This document shows positions 23,347-35,512 of a stretch of 64,000 nucleotides of DNA, piece after piece (positions within the stretch are counted from its first letter, which is position 1; every line of letters starts with the position of its first letter). Position numbers and translations under genes: made by a program. This DNA comes from Planococcus citri. Its lineage: Eukaryota > Arthropoda > Insecta > Hemiptera > Pseudococcidae. The DNA lies in the NCBI RefSeq assembly GCF_950023065.1, contig NC_088677.1, positions 82,795,469 through 82,859,468 on the forward strand. The letters are read 5' to 3'. The notes beneath the pieces were generated by a model. The model was not told the DNA's origin and did no database searches. It was given only the letters and a program-made list of their open reading frames with translations.

Positions 23347-23588
23347 TTTTATTACTTTCAACTGCTACGTAACTTATATAAGGCAATGCACGGAAAATTT
23401 TTTCTATCAAAAACAGGCGTGTCACCGACAGAAATAAACTTTTGAAAATTATAAAAATTACATTAAAAAATATACAATGAAACGAAGTTTTTTTCAGTCC
23501 TCTAAAATTTTTTTGGGAATTGGAAAAGTCATCGAATTTTTTACCGAATCAAGATCACGAATGCATCAAAAGTTAGCAAATGATACGC

Positions 23589-23626
23589 AGAATACAGTGA
23601 GTGTGTTAACACACTCACTGTATTCT
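23589..23626. repeat. Perfect 38-bp palindrome
   Basis: The 19 bases AGAATACAGTGAGTGTGTT are followed immediately by their exact reverse complement with no spacer. It could form a cruciform or, in RNA, a hairpin with no proper loop. It might be a relic of inverted duplication. Confidence 0.9.
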
Positions 23627-24112
23627 ACTTTCAATTGAAAATGCAAAAAAATATCACCCACTTTTACATTTACCCCAACATGGGGTAAATGCAAAAGTCG
23701 ATGTTCAAATTTTTCTCCACGATTTGTGGACCAAATTGTACAAAAATTTCACCATTGATAGAGAACCCTCTGAAGTATAAGTGGTACAAATTTCAGCTTC
23801 ATCCGTGCAATAGTCTTCTCACAGCGCCCTCTCAAAATGTCACTAATCAAATAGTGCTTTGCAATTACCCCACTCTACCTTATGTACTAACATTAAATCT
23901 AAAACCAAAAATATGTAAAAACGCAAAGTCTCACAAATTAAAATGAAGGAAAAACTCTAAAAATAAAACCAAAAATCAAAAATGAAAATCTTAAAAGTTT
24001 AAAAACAATTCAAAACGTAATAAATAGAATAGGTAGATGATAATAACGCAAGGCCTAAAAAATGAAAATTGGACTGAAAATTAAAAGGCATTCAAATGAA
24101 TGCTATACATAT

Positions 24113-24594
24113 GATGAGACTAGCCGACGGTGAAATTTTCAGCTGCTGAAGTTGATAATTTGAGCCCTCCAGGGCGATTTTTCGATTTTCACATGCCAAT
24201 TTTGAAAAATTGGCCAAGAGTAGTCGGCGGAGGTCGCATACCGAAACCTTCCATATTATTTAGACATTTGAATGCATACGATGAGACTAGCCGACGGTGA
24301 AATTTTCAGCTACTGAAGTTGATATTTCAGCCTTCCAGGGCAATTTTTCGATTTTCACATGCCAATTTTGAAATATTGGCCAAGTCGAGTAGTCGGCGCA
24401 GGTCGCATACTGAAACCTCTCATATTATTTTGGCATTTCAGTACATATGATGAGACTACCCTATGGTGAGATTTTCAGCTGCTGAAGTTGATATTTCAGC
24501 CTTCCAGGGCGATTTTTCGATTTTTTCAAATTTGCAATGTTAGAATCGAAAAATTGCCCTGGAAGGCTGAAATATCAACTCCAGCAGCTGAAAA
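24113..24594. repeat. 167-169-bp tandem repeat, about 2.5 copies, plus an inverted piece
   Basis: Units start at 24113, 24280 and 24449 with GATGAGACTAGCCGACGG or a close variant, and share TTTCAGCTGCTGAAGTTGAT and CCAGGGCGATTTTTCGATTT. At about 24543-24594 part of the unit occurs in inverse orientation (AATCGAAAAATTGCCCTGG), so the last unit can fold back on itself. Confidence 0.75.
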
Positions 24595-25085
24595 TTTGGG
24601 GTTAGACTATGTTCGATGTCCTCTATCCAATGATGCAAGAATCGTTGAAATCGGTGAATGTCACCTGGGGCACCTCCCTTGTTAGTCATGGTCACAGTGA
24701 TAATGGATGGATATGACAATGAATGAAAAAATTTAAAAATGAGAAGCGGAAAAAATGAGTCGAGTATAAGTCATAAAATACTTTTATGCCATTTTTTCTC
24801 TGAATATAGTAGGTATAAAATTAATAAATTTATAAGTCAGTGTAATCTTCGGAATTTTTGAAATCGCCAGGGGTAAGCGAAAACGTGAAACTGTGTTTTT
24901 GATGATTTAATCAGCATAAAAAATTTGCACTTCCAAACTTTTAGAGCATATGTAAGTATGCTATGGTGGATGGATGAGTATTTAACTTTCAGGAAGTTTG
25001 GGTTAATGTCACACCCATTGATTATTTTTCAAAATGAAATTTCATAAAATAGACAAGAAGGAGCAATATAGTTCAAATTACTTAC

Positions 25086-25320
25086 CTCTGGCAAATAATC
25101 TTGTAATAATTATGTCGTCGCGCAAAGAATCAATATTAAAATGATGGTTTTTGTTTTTTGAATCACTAAAATAGCGTACAATAAACCACGATTTGTTGTA
25201 CTTAAAATTAATCAAAAATAGATACTTAAAGTAACGTTATTGTTAGACACATATAACTATTGTGGGATGGGTTGTGAAAAATACAGTGAGAATGAGTTTG
25301 AGCGATTATTTTAATTTATA
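25086..25320 (-). promoter_or_regulatory. Copy A core promoter and non-coding first exon
   Basis: On the minus strand TATAAATT (25320-25313) is followed about 33 bp later by TCTCACTG (25291-25284), an arthropod-type initiator, placing the start of transcription near 25287. The predicted exon runs from there to 25086, ending GCCAGAG|GTAAGT. The same TATA, spacing, initiator and donor are conserved upstream of copy B. Conservation of exactly these elements between paralogues supports the call. No transcript evidence is available to me. Confidence 0.6.
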
Positions 25321-26177
25321 AGCTTTTCAGGAAACATACCTACGTGGCTTCGTCATTTGTCATTTTCCCTGGATAACCATTTACCGAGGAATTTCCGTAT
25401 GTGTCACAGTAAAATATTATTATTATTATTATTATAATTGTGTGAAAAACAGGATAATGACTAAGGATTTTCAGTACAGTGCCGATGTAATCAGTTTGAA
25501 ACGATGATTATTTATGTCAGTGTGGGAAGTGGTAATTGCCAATAGAGATAACACCTTTGCAAACTCAAATAGTGAATTGATTCATCCCAGTATCGAATTT
25601 CTCTGAAACTTATTTAGTTAGGTACCTACTCGTATGTACTTTGAAAATTGACAGGGCAATATTTGGGGTAAGTAACTAATTACCATTGATATCGAAAGTT
25701 GTAAACATACGACTAAATCGTCCATTTTTTAAATTGATGTAGCTTCCTGCCTAAAAATGTCATTCATGAGTTTCTATTTTCATTGTCACACCACATCGCT
25801 ATACTTACTGGTTTGTTTTTTCAATTTCAACAACGAGTCCATCAGTACTTGAGACTACAGCACTTTCGAGACCCGTTATCCCATTAAATTTCAAACTAGA
25901 CGAATTCATTTGGAAAAAATAAATGTAGGTTTCGAGACGACTATTGGGTGAAGCAGAGAACCCGGGCCCTTTTCAAAATAGTAGCTTCCTTTTAGCGTCA
26001 CAGAAGAGGGAACGAGAGAGGTAAATCTAGATGGATAGTTGATTCGGTAATGTTCACAAGAATACGAGTATGTACATGTAGGTATGTGAACTTGATTTAC
26101 TTATATTAAATCTAATAAATAGGTACTTACATACTTAGGTACATAATTTCAACAAAAATAAGACTACTGGCATTAAA
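25321..26177. other. Intergenic DNA between copies A and B
   Basis: No exon is seen. An (ATT)n microsatellite lies at about 25414-25435. The first part, up to about 25400, is still homologous to the sequence upstream of the copy B promoter. Confidence 0.45.
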
Positions 26178-28079
26178 TCATTCAATTTCAATACAGTTTT
26201 TCAATAGATCATTGGTTTCGTCGTCCGTGTTATCTGATTGTATTGTGTAGTTTGAGCTATAATGATGAGGTTGTTCGATTGAGTTGGTCTCATCATCTGT
26301 GTCATCGGATTCTGTTGTACTAGTATAGTTTGAGCTCGGAGGATGAGGTTGTTCGATTGTCTGTAGATTAATACATATATAAATTGATTATTTGAGATAA
26401 CCAGTCTATATTTTCGAATAGTTAAATCATGTGAGCAACTCGGTTCGTTTACTTTGTCAAAATTCATCAGTATGGCATCCAAATCTTTAATGATATTTGT
26501 AAATTCTGGTCGATCTGTGGGAAAATAATTCCAGCATTTGCACATCAAACAGTACCTGTATAAAAAACATAATAGCATGAACGTGTAAGTACCGGGTGGC
26601 CAAGAATAAAGGATTTGGATTTTATCAAGAAGAAGAGAACATTTCCTGCTTGAAAAATTTTTGACTTGGGGAAATTTGCTTCTGATTTTGGTTTATCAAA
26701 ACGTATCAAAACTCCTTATTCTTGGACACCCTGTATCATCAACATTACGTTATAATGACATCGTCGGATGGAAATAATAGGCAATTCATACGTGTTAATC
26801 GAGCAGTTTGCAGGCTTCTTTAAGCGATACCCTGACTCAATGTCGTCCATTAATTTTTTTGCATCGTTGTATAACGGATAAGGATCATCACCCAACGTCA
26901 TGAGTTCCCAAAGCAATACGCCGAAGGACCACCTGCATGTGTTGATAAATTTGTAACTCACAACGATGGAGTTAAAATCACAATTGGTTAGTAATAAGAT
27001 AGGTATAGGTACTTATTTGAGGCATCAACTTACACGTCGGACTTTGACGTGTGACGTCTGTCTGTTAAGGCTTCTGGTGCCATCCATTTGAGTGGAAGTT
27101 TACCACCAGTTTTTAATCTATAGTAGTCGGCTTGTCGAATATCTCTGGCTAATCCGAAATCAGCTATTTTCATGACATAGTTGTCAAATACTAGAATATT
27201 TCGAGCTGCAAGGTCTCGGTGAACGAACTGAAAAAGTCGAATTATTTCAATATAAAAGCACTAAATGACCGTGATTCTTAGTTTAGGGCATCTACTTAAT
27301 ACATACTAGTAGGCAATCAAAGTATAGTGAAATGTAAAAGAATAGTGATCATTGCCTCAAAAATTATTTTAGATTACAATCGTGAAAGATTTTGTAGGCA
27401 AGATGTTCTTATAGTGACCGAAAAAGACATCAAATTAATTGTATTATGCGAACACTTACTCCAATGGAAGCCAAATACGTCATGCCTTTCGCTATTTGTA
27501 GAGCGAATGTAATTAGTACGTCTTCGGACAAATCATATTGCTTAACTTTTTGGGCTGTGGTAGGGTGATGATGTTTCTGGAGGAAATAGAGTAAGTTTCC
27601 ATGCGACGAGTATTCGGTGATGAGGAGCGTAGGCCCATCGATTGTACAACATCCGAGTAGTCTTAGTACATTTTCATGTCTGCCAATGAGTTTCATCAGT
27701 TGCATTTCCGTGACTAAATTGACCATATCTGCGTCAGTGTGGCTATCTATGAAATAAGTTTTTTAGTCCCTATTCTTTATTGTTTGCTTAAATATGACGC
27801 GATTACTCATGTTTGTCGAAACTAAATTGATAAGATAGGCATACTTTTCAACATTTTTACTGACACAGTTTCGACGCTGTCTTGCTCCGAGAGACCGAAA
27901 ACTTTTGCTTCGACAACTTTTCCAAATTGTCCTTCTCCTAGACATTTTCCTAAAACAATGTTTTTTCGAAGAATTTCCCACTTATCATCGGCTGGTAATT
28001 CATATTCGTTCTTTGGTGCGGATTCGTTTCTTGCAAATCTTGGAATAGATGTGTATTGGATAGTGACGTTTGGTAATTT
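26178..28079 (-). CDS. Copy B, exons 3-8: FGFR/RET-class tyrosine kinase domain and acidic tail
   Basis: The exons are 27845-28079, 27460-27746, 27034-27227, 26792-26932, 26453-26555 and 26178-26360. Their lengths are identical to copy A, and all have GT/AG borders and matching phases. They encode residues 877-1256. The glycine loop GEGQFG, HRDLAARN, DFG, PVKWMAPEAL and C-lobe CW...RP are intact. Differences from A and C are VSVK instead of VAVK around the ATP-binding lysine (the lysine is kept) and WEILRK instead of WEIPRK before the kinase. The acidic tail repeat is present twice. The intron before the last C-lobe exon pair carries a small MITE. An active kinase is expected. Confidence 0.88.
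26592..26733. mobile_element. Short TA-flanked MITE in a copy B kinase intron
   Basis: The ends CCGGGTGGCCAAGAATAAAG and CCTTATTCTTGGACACCCTG are inverted repeats of about 22 bp with TA on both flanks. The element is 142 bp long. It lies between exons 26453-26555 and 26792-26932 and is absent from copies A and C, so it arrived after duplication. Confidence 0.75.
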
Positions 28080-28215
28080 CTGAAATAAAAGCGTGGTACA
28101 TTTGTGAGTAGAAACTCCAGAGAGCCCAACGAGATTAATTTCTAGTACCTAATAACTTGACTAGGTACCTACTTTCTTCATTATTGGTTACCATAAGCAG
28201 GTTACTAATACTTAC

Positions 28216-30843
28216 TAGCATGTTTGATTCATTTTCATCAAGTTCCATTTCGTTTTCAACCACCACTCGTTTTACCCATTGTGATACAGCTATCATTTCC
28301 ATACCCATTTTATTAAGTTGCTGTTGCATTTTCCGTGATCTTTTAGCAGAGTTTCTACAATAAATGAAGAATACTGCGACTGTAACAACTGTTACTGCCA
28401 TTATTATAATAATTATCCAATAAATGTTGTCTGTTAACCAATTTGTTTGATTTTTAATAATGCTTTCCGCAACAAATGACACATTTAAGCAGTTCTCCAT
28501 GTCACTTAACCAATGATTATTATGGTCAAAGTCTACATCGAAGCTGTTGTATTTACATTCTCCTGTTTTTGAATTCCATATGCATTTGTAATTTTTATTC
28601 AGACACTCTGCGCATCGATTTCCGATGTTGGCGCACTTATATAAGATAATATCATCATTGTGGAGGTTTTCAACTGGTTTTGAGCCATTCCATAAAATAG
28701 ACCATTTGACAGTTATGCTAGATTTTGGAGTAACGTATGTGAATATTGTATCATCACATTCGATTCTATTTCTCTGAGGCAGGCGGCGTGCAGATGTTAT
28801 GGTTTTGTTTTCCTCCGTGTCAAATTCGCATGTAAATGTTTCATTGATTAATATTTTTGGGATTCTGAACGTTGCGGTGATTCTTTCTTTCTTCCCAGTG
28901 TTGGCAGGTATGTATAAGGGTTCATTGTTAATGAACTTACGATAAAAATATGGGCAGTAATCTCCTAGCCTATTGAAATAATCACCTGGTATTGTATCAT
29001 TGCTGTTCTGAATTGCTTCATCTGCACACTTCTGTTCATTTATATGCCAGTTGCATGGAGGAGACCATGCACATTCTGTACATGATTTATATGTACTACA
29101 ATCAAAAAATTCCACCTCGATTTTTTGAAATTCTGGGAAAAGGTTTGTTTGTAGGGATAACTCAGCTTTTATGGAACGTTCATTGATAGGTATCGGAGGT
29201 AAGTCTTTTGGATTTGGTGTTAAACAGTTGATCTTATTTTCATTACTTACACTTGTAGTAGTATTTATTATAGTGTTGTTGAATCTGAAGGAACATATTA
29301 TTTTTTGATTGTTGAACGGGCATGAATTCAATAGATTGAAAGTTGCATTCCGTTCCGTTTTTCTTGAGAATTTATTTCTTGGACTGAAATACGTGTTGAC
29401 ATATTTATCGATGTCATACGAGATCCAATTGATAGGGTTTTTTTCGTTATGACATTCTGATTTCAAGCAGCAACTATTACTTGGAAAACACCATCCACAA
29501 TAAGGATCTTTTATCACCAAACATGCATGTGATGTGCTATATTCGTCACAATTGTGTATTTTGATTCTGGCAAGTTTCTTGTGAGTCATTGCGTATAAGA
29601 AGTTGTTTTTGAAATCAAGCAGCATTCTAGAATTTATTGGAGAGCCTTCATCAATCGTGATATCCGCATAAATATTTGTTGTAAAGGCGTGAGTTGAGTC
29701 AAGTTTTATTGATATCTTTTGTAGATGACCTTTATCTGTACCAATGAACAGGACTATGTAGTTATTTATTGAGTGGACTGCTATGGATGTTACGTTTATA
29801 TTGCCTACGTAATTATATATGATTTCTCCATTCAGCTCCCTACGTTTTTGAATTGTGATGAATATATTACTCATGTTACATGCACATACTTTAAAACCGA
29901 CTTTTCTTATTTTGTAACGATCAAGCACATGCACATTAAACACCGTAAACAATATTTTCCCCTCTATCTCATGTGAGTTTGTTTTCAATTCAGGGTCTGA
30001 TTTGTGTTCGTAGTAGTAGGCAAGTTCAGGCCGCATGGAATCATTTATTAATTTCTGTCTACTGGTGGAACAAGTTAAGGCAACGTCGTTGAACTGATAG
30101 TTTTGACCTTCATGCCTTATCTCATTTAGGTTTACTTCGATTGGTACCTTTGGATAAATATCCATCTGAGTGAGAGATATCCGAATATCAAGAAAATAGC
30201 TGAAATCTCCCGAATTGAAACCGTAAATAAATACATAATCGAAGTTGTTGTTCATAATTTTTTTTTCTTCGTATAATAAAAAACGTTCTCGGCCTAGGTA
30301 TCGAATAGTTATTTTTGGAGTTGCCCATACACGATCAATGCCATAATACAGTGCTGATGAATTCTGTATAAAACTAGGCGCTACGAAGAATACAGGATAC
30401 ATACCAAATACAGTATATTCAGTTGCATTTGCCAATATTTCTGAAATATTACTGATATTATGAGCTCGGCATACCTCTAGAAATATGCGACTGTGATTAC
30501 AAAGATGGCATGCTATGAGTTGTTGGTTATGATAATCTAGTTCAAGCAAGATGCTGTGACAAGTCCAATCGTCAGTGGTACAATTTGGGGCATTGAACGC
30601 CATTGAAGTGTACTCAATTCGCGATTTCAGATCTGCTGATAATTGATAGAGGTGGTTATTTGATGCACCTACATATACCCATCCTGCATTTTCATCTACC
30701 GCCAAATTTTCGAATCGTATGGCTGGATCGTCTGAGAAAAATTCCGAAGTTATTTGATCCGAGTTTGCATTAGAGTATTTCATTCTCATGCTAAACGTAA
30801 ATGTGTGTATGATTAATGGCAGAAAGAAGTTAAGGAATTTCAT
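28216..30843 (-). CDS. Copy B, exon 2: plexin-like ectodomain, transmembrane and juxtamembrane segment of a receptor tyrosine kinase
   Basis: One exon of 876 codons has the same layout as copy A: signal peptide (1 to about 27), Sema (about 30-435), PSI with CGWC, IPT-like region, second PSI (FFDCSTYKSCTEC), IPT-like region, third PSI (GNRCAECLNKNYKC), transmembrane helix (WIIIIIMAVTVVTVAVFFIY) and plexin-like juxtamembrane helix (MQQQLNKMGMEM). It ends ATGCTA|GTAAGT, and the intron to the kinase is only 136 bp, which makes the joining of ectodomain and kinase hard to doubt. The joined protein is 1256 residues. The second half is nearly identical to copy A while the Sema domain differs more, suggesting diversification of ligand binding or gene conversion of the membrane-proximal part. 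Confidence 0.92.
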
Positions 30844-30958
30844 TGTGGTGCAGTGTTTCTGGTATTTTTAGTCTATTTTGATTTTTTTTTTTTTGAATTT
30901 GCTTTGATTCAGTCAATTAGCCATTATTTTTTCTCTCATGATTGTGTATAGGAAATAT
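30844..30958 (-). promoter_or_regulatory. Copy B 5' UTR with splice acceptor
   Basis: The conserved acceptor CATGATTTCAG| followed by ATATTTCC lies at 30958/30959. A short upstream ORF begins ATGAGAGAAAAA as in copy A, but stops after 8 codons. Confidence 0.55.
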
Positions 30959-32542
30959 CTGAAATCATGAGAAGATATTTAATGAATTGAATAAAGTGCT
31001 GATAGTTTGAATAGTTCTCGGGAACATCCCTCAATTTTATGAAGCAGTTAGCTTATCGAATTTTTGATGTTTAGCCATTAGCCATTAGCCAGCCAATCAA
31101 CGAAAAATTTAGCCATTAGCTATAGCTTTAACCAATTGATTTTGGCTAAAAATAATTGGCTAAAATTGAAAATAAATAGGCTAGTAAATGGGTTTCCTGT
31201 GGGTAAAAAAGACCAAAAAATGAAATTGGCGATAGCGGCCCGCGGTTATTTTTCTTAATTTTTTTCAACGATTGTTGTTTTTTGTTTTTCTAGAAATTGA
31301 GAAATCAGTTTATGAATGAAATCAAAAATGTGTGAAAATGCGAATAATTGTGATTCGCGCTTGTGAAATAATAATTATTTCCTAAAACTAGAAATATTAT
31401 CTATAATAGGAATGTGCTCATTTAAAAGAGTACTTAGAGGGGTCACTCGATTTTTGAAAAATTAGCCAGCTAACAGCCAGCCAATGAATTGACCTTAGCC
31501 AATAGCCGTCAGCTTAGCCAAAGCACTAAATTTTTCTATCTTTAGCCGTTAGCTTCAGCCAATCCCATTGGCTATAAACATCCCTGATTTTCTCTACTTC
31601 CGGAAAAAAAATCAATAATAAAGTGAAACGAAACGAAGGATGACAATGAATGAAAGATAAATTGATGGAAAAGTAAATAAAAGACTAACAACAAAAAATG
31701 AAAGTAGTAGAAAAATGATAGGAATTGAATGAAAGGAAATTGAAAAATACATAAAATAGTGATAAACAAAAATTGAAAAAAATAAAATGAAAATAATGGA
31801 ATGAAAGACACGAAAATAACAAAGTATGCGAAATGAGATGAAAAAAATACCTACATGCCTCATAAAAATTCCGAACAAATGAAAGAATTAATTAATTTTA
31901 TATCGAAATAAATGAAAAAAAAACACTGAAAATCGAAGGCGCTCAAACCGAATAAAACATAAAAAATCATCCTCATTACTCCAAAAAAAAACAAAAAAAT
32001 TACGAACAAAATCGGTAAAAAAACTGAATGGAAACAAAAAATTTTGATAAATAAATCAATTGTGAAACAACTGAATCGAAAATGAAAATCGAAACGAAAA
32101 CAGAAAGCAGAAAAACCTGCAAACATTAAATGAAAAAACAAAACGTAAAGCCTCATAAATGAAAATGAAAACTATTAACCAAAAAATGTACCTAGGTAGT
32201 AGGTACCTAACTACTTATGTATCAAAAAACTGAATCGAAAAACGAAAACGAATACCTACCTAACGGCTAACTGAGATTAAAAAATAAAGAAAGCAAGAAA
32301 AACCGCAAAAATCAAAAATGAAGATTGATCGAAGTTCTCCAAACTTTTTTTTAGCGATTCACCTTTATGTAAGTATACATACGTATTATGTAGAATCGTG
32401 AGAGGTGTATAGATAAGTATTTCACCTTCAGGAAGTGTGGATTAGTGACACAATCATTGATTATTTTTCAATATGAAATTTCATAATACATACTTAGATA
32501 TACCTACTACCCAACAAGGAATAATAGTTACAAATTGCTTAC
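30959..32542 (-). other. Copy B first intron, with AGCCA-rich and GAAA-rich repeats
   Basis: At 31070-31180 and 31455-31580 the text is dominated by variants of TTAGCCATTAGCCA. From about 31600 to 32330 the plus strand is a long purine-rich, AAATGAAA-like low-complexity tract. That tract makes open frames rich in Phe and Ile on the minus strand which I do not regard as genes. Confidence 0.5.
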
Positions 32543-32768
32543 CTTTGGCGAATAATCTTGTAATAAATACGTCGTCGAGCAGAGAATCAATATTAAAATG
32601 TCAGTTCTTAGTTTTCTGAATCACTCAATGAATCACGATTTGTTGTTAAATTGATCAAATACGAGCAGATACCCAAAAGTAACGTTGACGTAAAACACAC
32701 ATGACTTCCGTGGAATAGGTCGAAAAAAAATGCAGTGAGAAAAATTTGAGTGATCATTTCAATTTATA
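32543..32768 (-). promoter_or_regulatory. Copy B core promoter and non-coding first exon
   Basis: TATAAATT (32768-32761, minus strand) is followed about 32 bp later by TCTCACTG (32740-32733), giving a predicted start near 32736. The exon ends CGCCAAAG|GTAAGC at 32543. It matches the copy A promoter in sequence and spacing. Confidence 0.6.
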
Positions 32769-33766
32769 AGTTTTTCAGTGACCATACGTGTGGCTTTGCC
32801 ATTGTTCATTTCCCCTGAATAATCATTTTTGGAGGAATGCCTGGTCGATATCTAATTGTGTGAGAATCATGACAATGACTCAGGATTTCCAGCGCAGTGC
32901 GTTTTGATCAGTTTGACAAGTGCCATAACGTTATCAAATGAAAAAGAGTCGTCAATTTTTCAGGTTTTGCTGTCGATGATTATTTTTGCTTCAATTTTCA
33001 AACTAGAAAAATTTACCTGTTTAGGAGAACCGAGTATAGATTTTGAGATGACCATATACGGGCAAATTGTATATAGGGAACCTTTTCCTTTGTGAATCAA
33101 TTTCATGAATCATCGCTTTACCTTTCAGTGCATAACTTTTGGTACAGTATTGTGCTGACAGGTGAAGTGCTGATGAATATGTACATCACCGGATGTGATC
33201 ATCTAGATATAGTTCGTAATTTCCTGGAAAAATCACGGAGCGTTTTAATTTGTATTTTTTTCTCGTATATGTGTAGACATTGCAACCAAATACATAAAAA
33301 AAGAAAATGGGAAACCTATAACATGAGTGTACTACAACACTTTTACAATTTACAACTTATTATATGAAAAGTTCTGTCAGTATGGTAATCAGGCGCAGAA
33401 AATAGAACAAATAATAAGAAATTAGAAAATATTTATTACCTACTTATTTCATGCACGGCAATATACACTTGTACTTACGTGCAATATCGTTATAAAAATA
33501 GAAAAAAAATCTCAAGGTTCGGTTACTCCCAGTAAGTAACTTCTAAGCACTTAAAATTACATACTTGTATGTCAAGAATTCAAAAGGAACTAAGTGCCAA
33601 AAACGTAATTCCGAGATAATCGCATTTAAACATTTTGTTTTGTATCTAGTTCTTAGGTAGTAGTGGTAAACGGCAAAAAGCATGGCACATAGCATTATTT
33701 GGTATAGGTACAGAAGATATTTACTACCAACGTGTGCAAAATTCACCCTTTCAATATAACTTAAAA
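32769..33766. other. Intergenic DNA between copies B and C
   Basis: I see no gene. Around 33585-33690 the text (AAGTGCCAAAAACG, then GGCACATAGCAT) resembles the ends of the foldback element at 41857-43279, so a diverged relative of that repeat family may be present. Confidence 0.4.
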
Positions 33767-35512
33767 TTATTCAAAACAGTTTTGCAATAAATCATTGGTT
33801 TCTTCTTCTGTGTCATCGGATTCTGTTGCAAGGTTCGAGCCGCGAGGTGCCGATTGTTCGATAGTCTGCAGATATATGTAAATTATATTATTTGAGATAA
33901 CCAGTCTATATTTTAGAGTAAGTAAATTATGACAAAATGCACTCCCAAATAGTGAAAGAATCCGTTCGCTTACTTTTTCACAATTCCTCAGTATGGCATC
34001 CAAGTCTTTAATGATATTTGTAAATTGTGGTCGATCTTCGGGCAGATAATTCCAGCATTTGCTCATTAGACAGTACCTATTCAACAAACATGATAATTAT
34101 CATCCACATTACGTTATTATAAGATCATTCTCGAGTGAAAATAATAAGCAATTCGTATGTACATGTTAATCGAACAGTTGGCGGGTTTCTTCAAACGATA
34201 TCCTGACTCGATGTCGTCCAATAGTTTTTTTGCATCGTTGTGTAACGGATAGGGATCATCACCGAATGTCATAATCTCCCAAACTAATACTCCGTATGAC
34301 CACCTTCATGTGTTGATAAATGGAATTAAATTCATGATTGGTTAGTATAGGTAGGTAGGTACTTATTTGAGGTTCGTATTCAACTTACACGTCGGATTTT
34401 GAAGTGTGGCGTCTGTCTGTTAAGGTTTCTGGTGCCATCCATTTGACTGGAAGTTTACCACCGGTTTTCAATTTATAGTAGTCAATTTGTCGAATATCTC
34501 TGGCTAATCCGAAATCAGCTATTTTTACGACATAGTTGTCAAATACTAGAATATTTCGAGCTGCGAGATCTCGATGAACGAACTGAAAAAAGTCGAATTA
34601 CGCGTAATATTTCAATAAAAAAGCACTATAAATGAGCGTGGTTTTTTACTTAAGATCTATGTACCTACAAGGCACTTAAAGTATACTTAGTGAAAACATG
34701 GATATTTTAAAGTATAGTAGGTAGTGAAGAAGTGTAAAACTATAGTAACCATCGCCTTAAAAATTCCTTTAATATTTTGTCGGCAGGGCAGATGTTCCTA
34801 CACTGAACAGAAAATACTTGAGTACCTATATGCCTACATCAAGTTAATTGTACATGAAGACTTACTCTAATGGAAGCCAAGTACTCCATGCCTTTTGCTA
34901 TTTGTAGAGCGAATGTAATTAGTACTTCTTCAGACAAATCATGTTGTGTGACTTTTTGAGCTGTGGTAGGGTGATGATTTTTTTGGAGGAAATGGAGTAA
35001 ATTTCCATGTGACGAGTATTCGGTGATGAGGAGCGTAGGCCCATCGAGTGTACAACATCCGAGTAGTCTTAGTACATTTTCATGTCTGCCAATGATTTTC
35101 ATCAGTTCCATCTCCGTGACTAAATTAACCATATCTGCGTCAGTGTGGCTATCTGTGAAATAAATTATTTATGTACTTAATCCACACTCTTTATTGATAG
35201 TTTAAATACGTATGACGCGATTACTCATTATTTGTCAAAACTAAATATATATAGGTAGGTAGGTATATAAGATATACTTTTCAACATTTTTACTGCTACT
35301 GTTGTGCCGATGTCTCGCTGTAAGAGACCTAAAACCTTTCCTGCGACAACTTTTCCAAACTGTCCTTCTCCTAGACATTTTCCCAGAACAATGTTTTTTC
35401 GAGGAATTTCCCACTTATCATCGGGTGGTAATTCATATTCGTCTTTCGGTACAGTTGCATCGTCAGCAAATCTTGGAATAGATGTATATTGGATAGTGAC
35501 GTTTGGTAATCT
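33767..35512 (-). pseudogene. Copy C, kinase exons of a disrupted plexin-RTK gene
   Basis: Six exons are present: 35278-35512, 34866-35152, 34389-34582, 34163-34303, 33974-34076 and 33767-33865. The first five have the same lengths and phases as A and B. GEGQFG, VAVK, HRDLAARN, DFG and APE are all intact. Oddities are a Gly to Arg change at the end of the second kinase exon, APET instead of APEA, a weaker acceptor (GAAG instead of GCAG) at 34303, and a short tail (32 residues) with only one acidic unit. On its own this kinase would probably be functional; the gene is called broken because of lesions in the ectodomain exon. Confidence 0.8.

Larger units (their letters stand above)
22975..25085 (-). 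other. Copy A first intron
   Basis: The intron runs from the donor after the non-coding exon (GCCAGAG|GTAAGT at 25085) to the acceptor before the coding exon. It holds a second CGACA-spaced array, a perfect palindrome and a 167-bp tandem repeat, annotated separately. No coding exon is seen. Confidence 0.5.

Noticed and set aside
31572..32156. Overlapping minus-strand open frames rich in Phe, Ile and Leu that look like membrane proteins
   Set aside because: They are the translation of a purine-rich low-complexity tract read on the opposite strand; there is no start context, no domain and no conservation.
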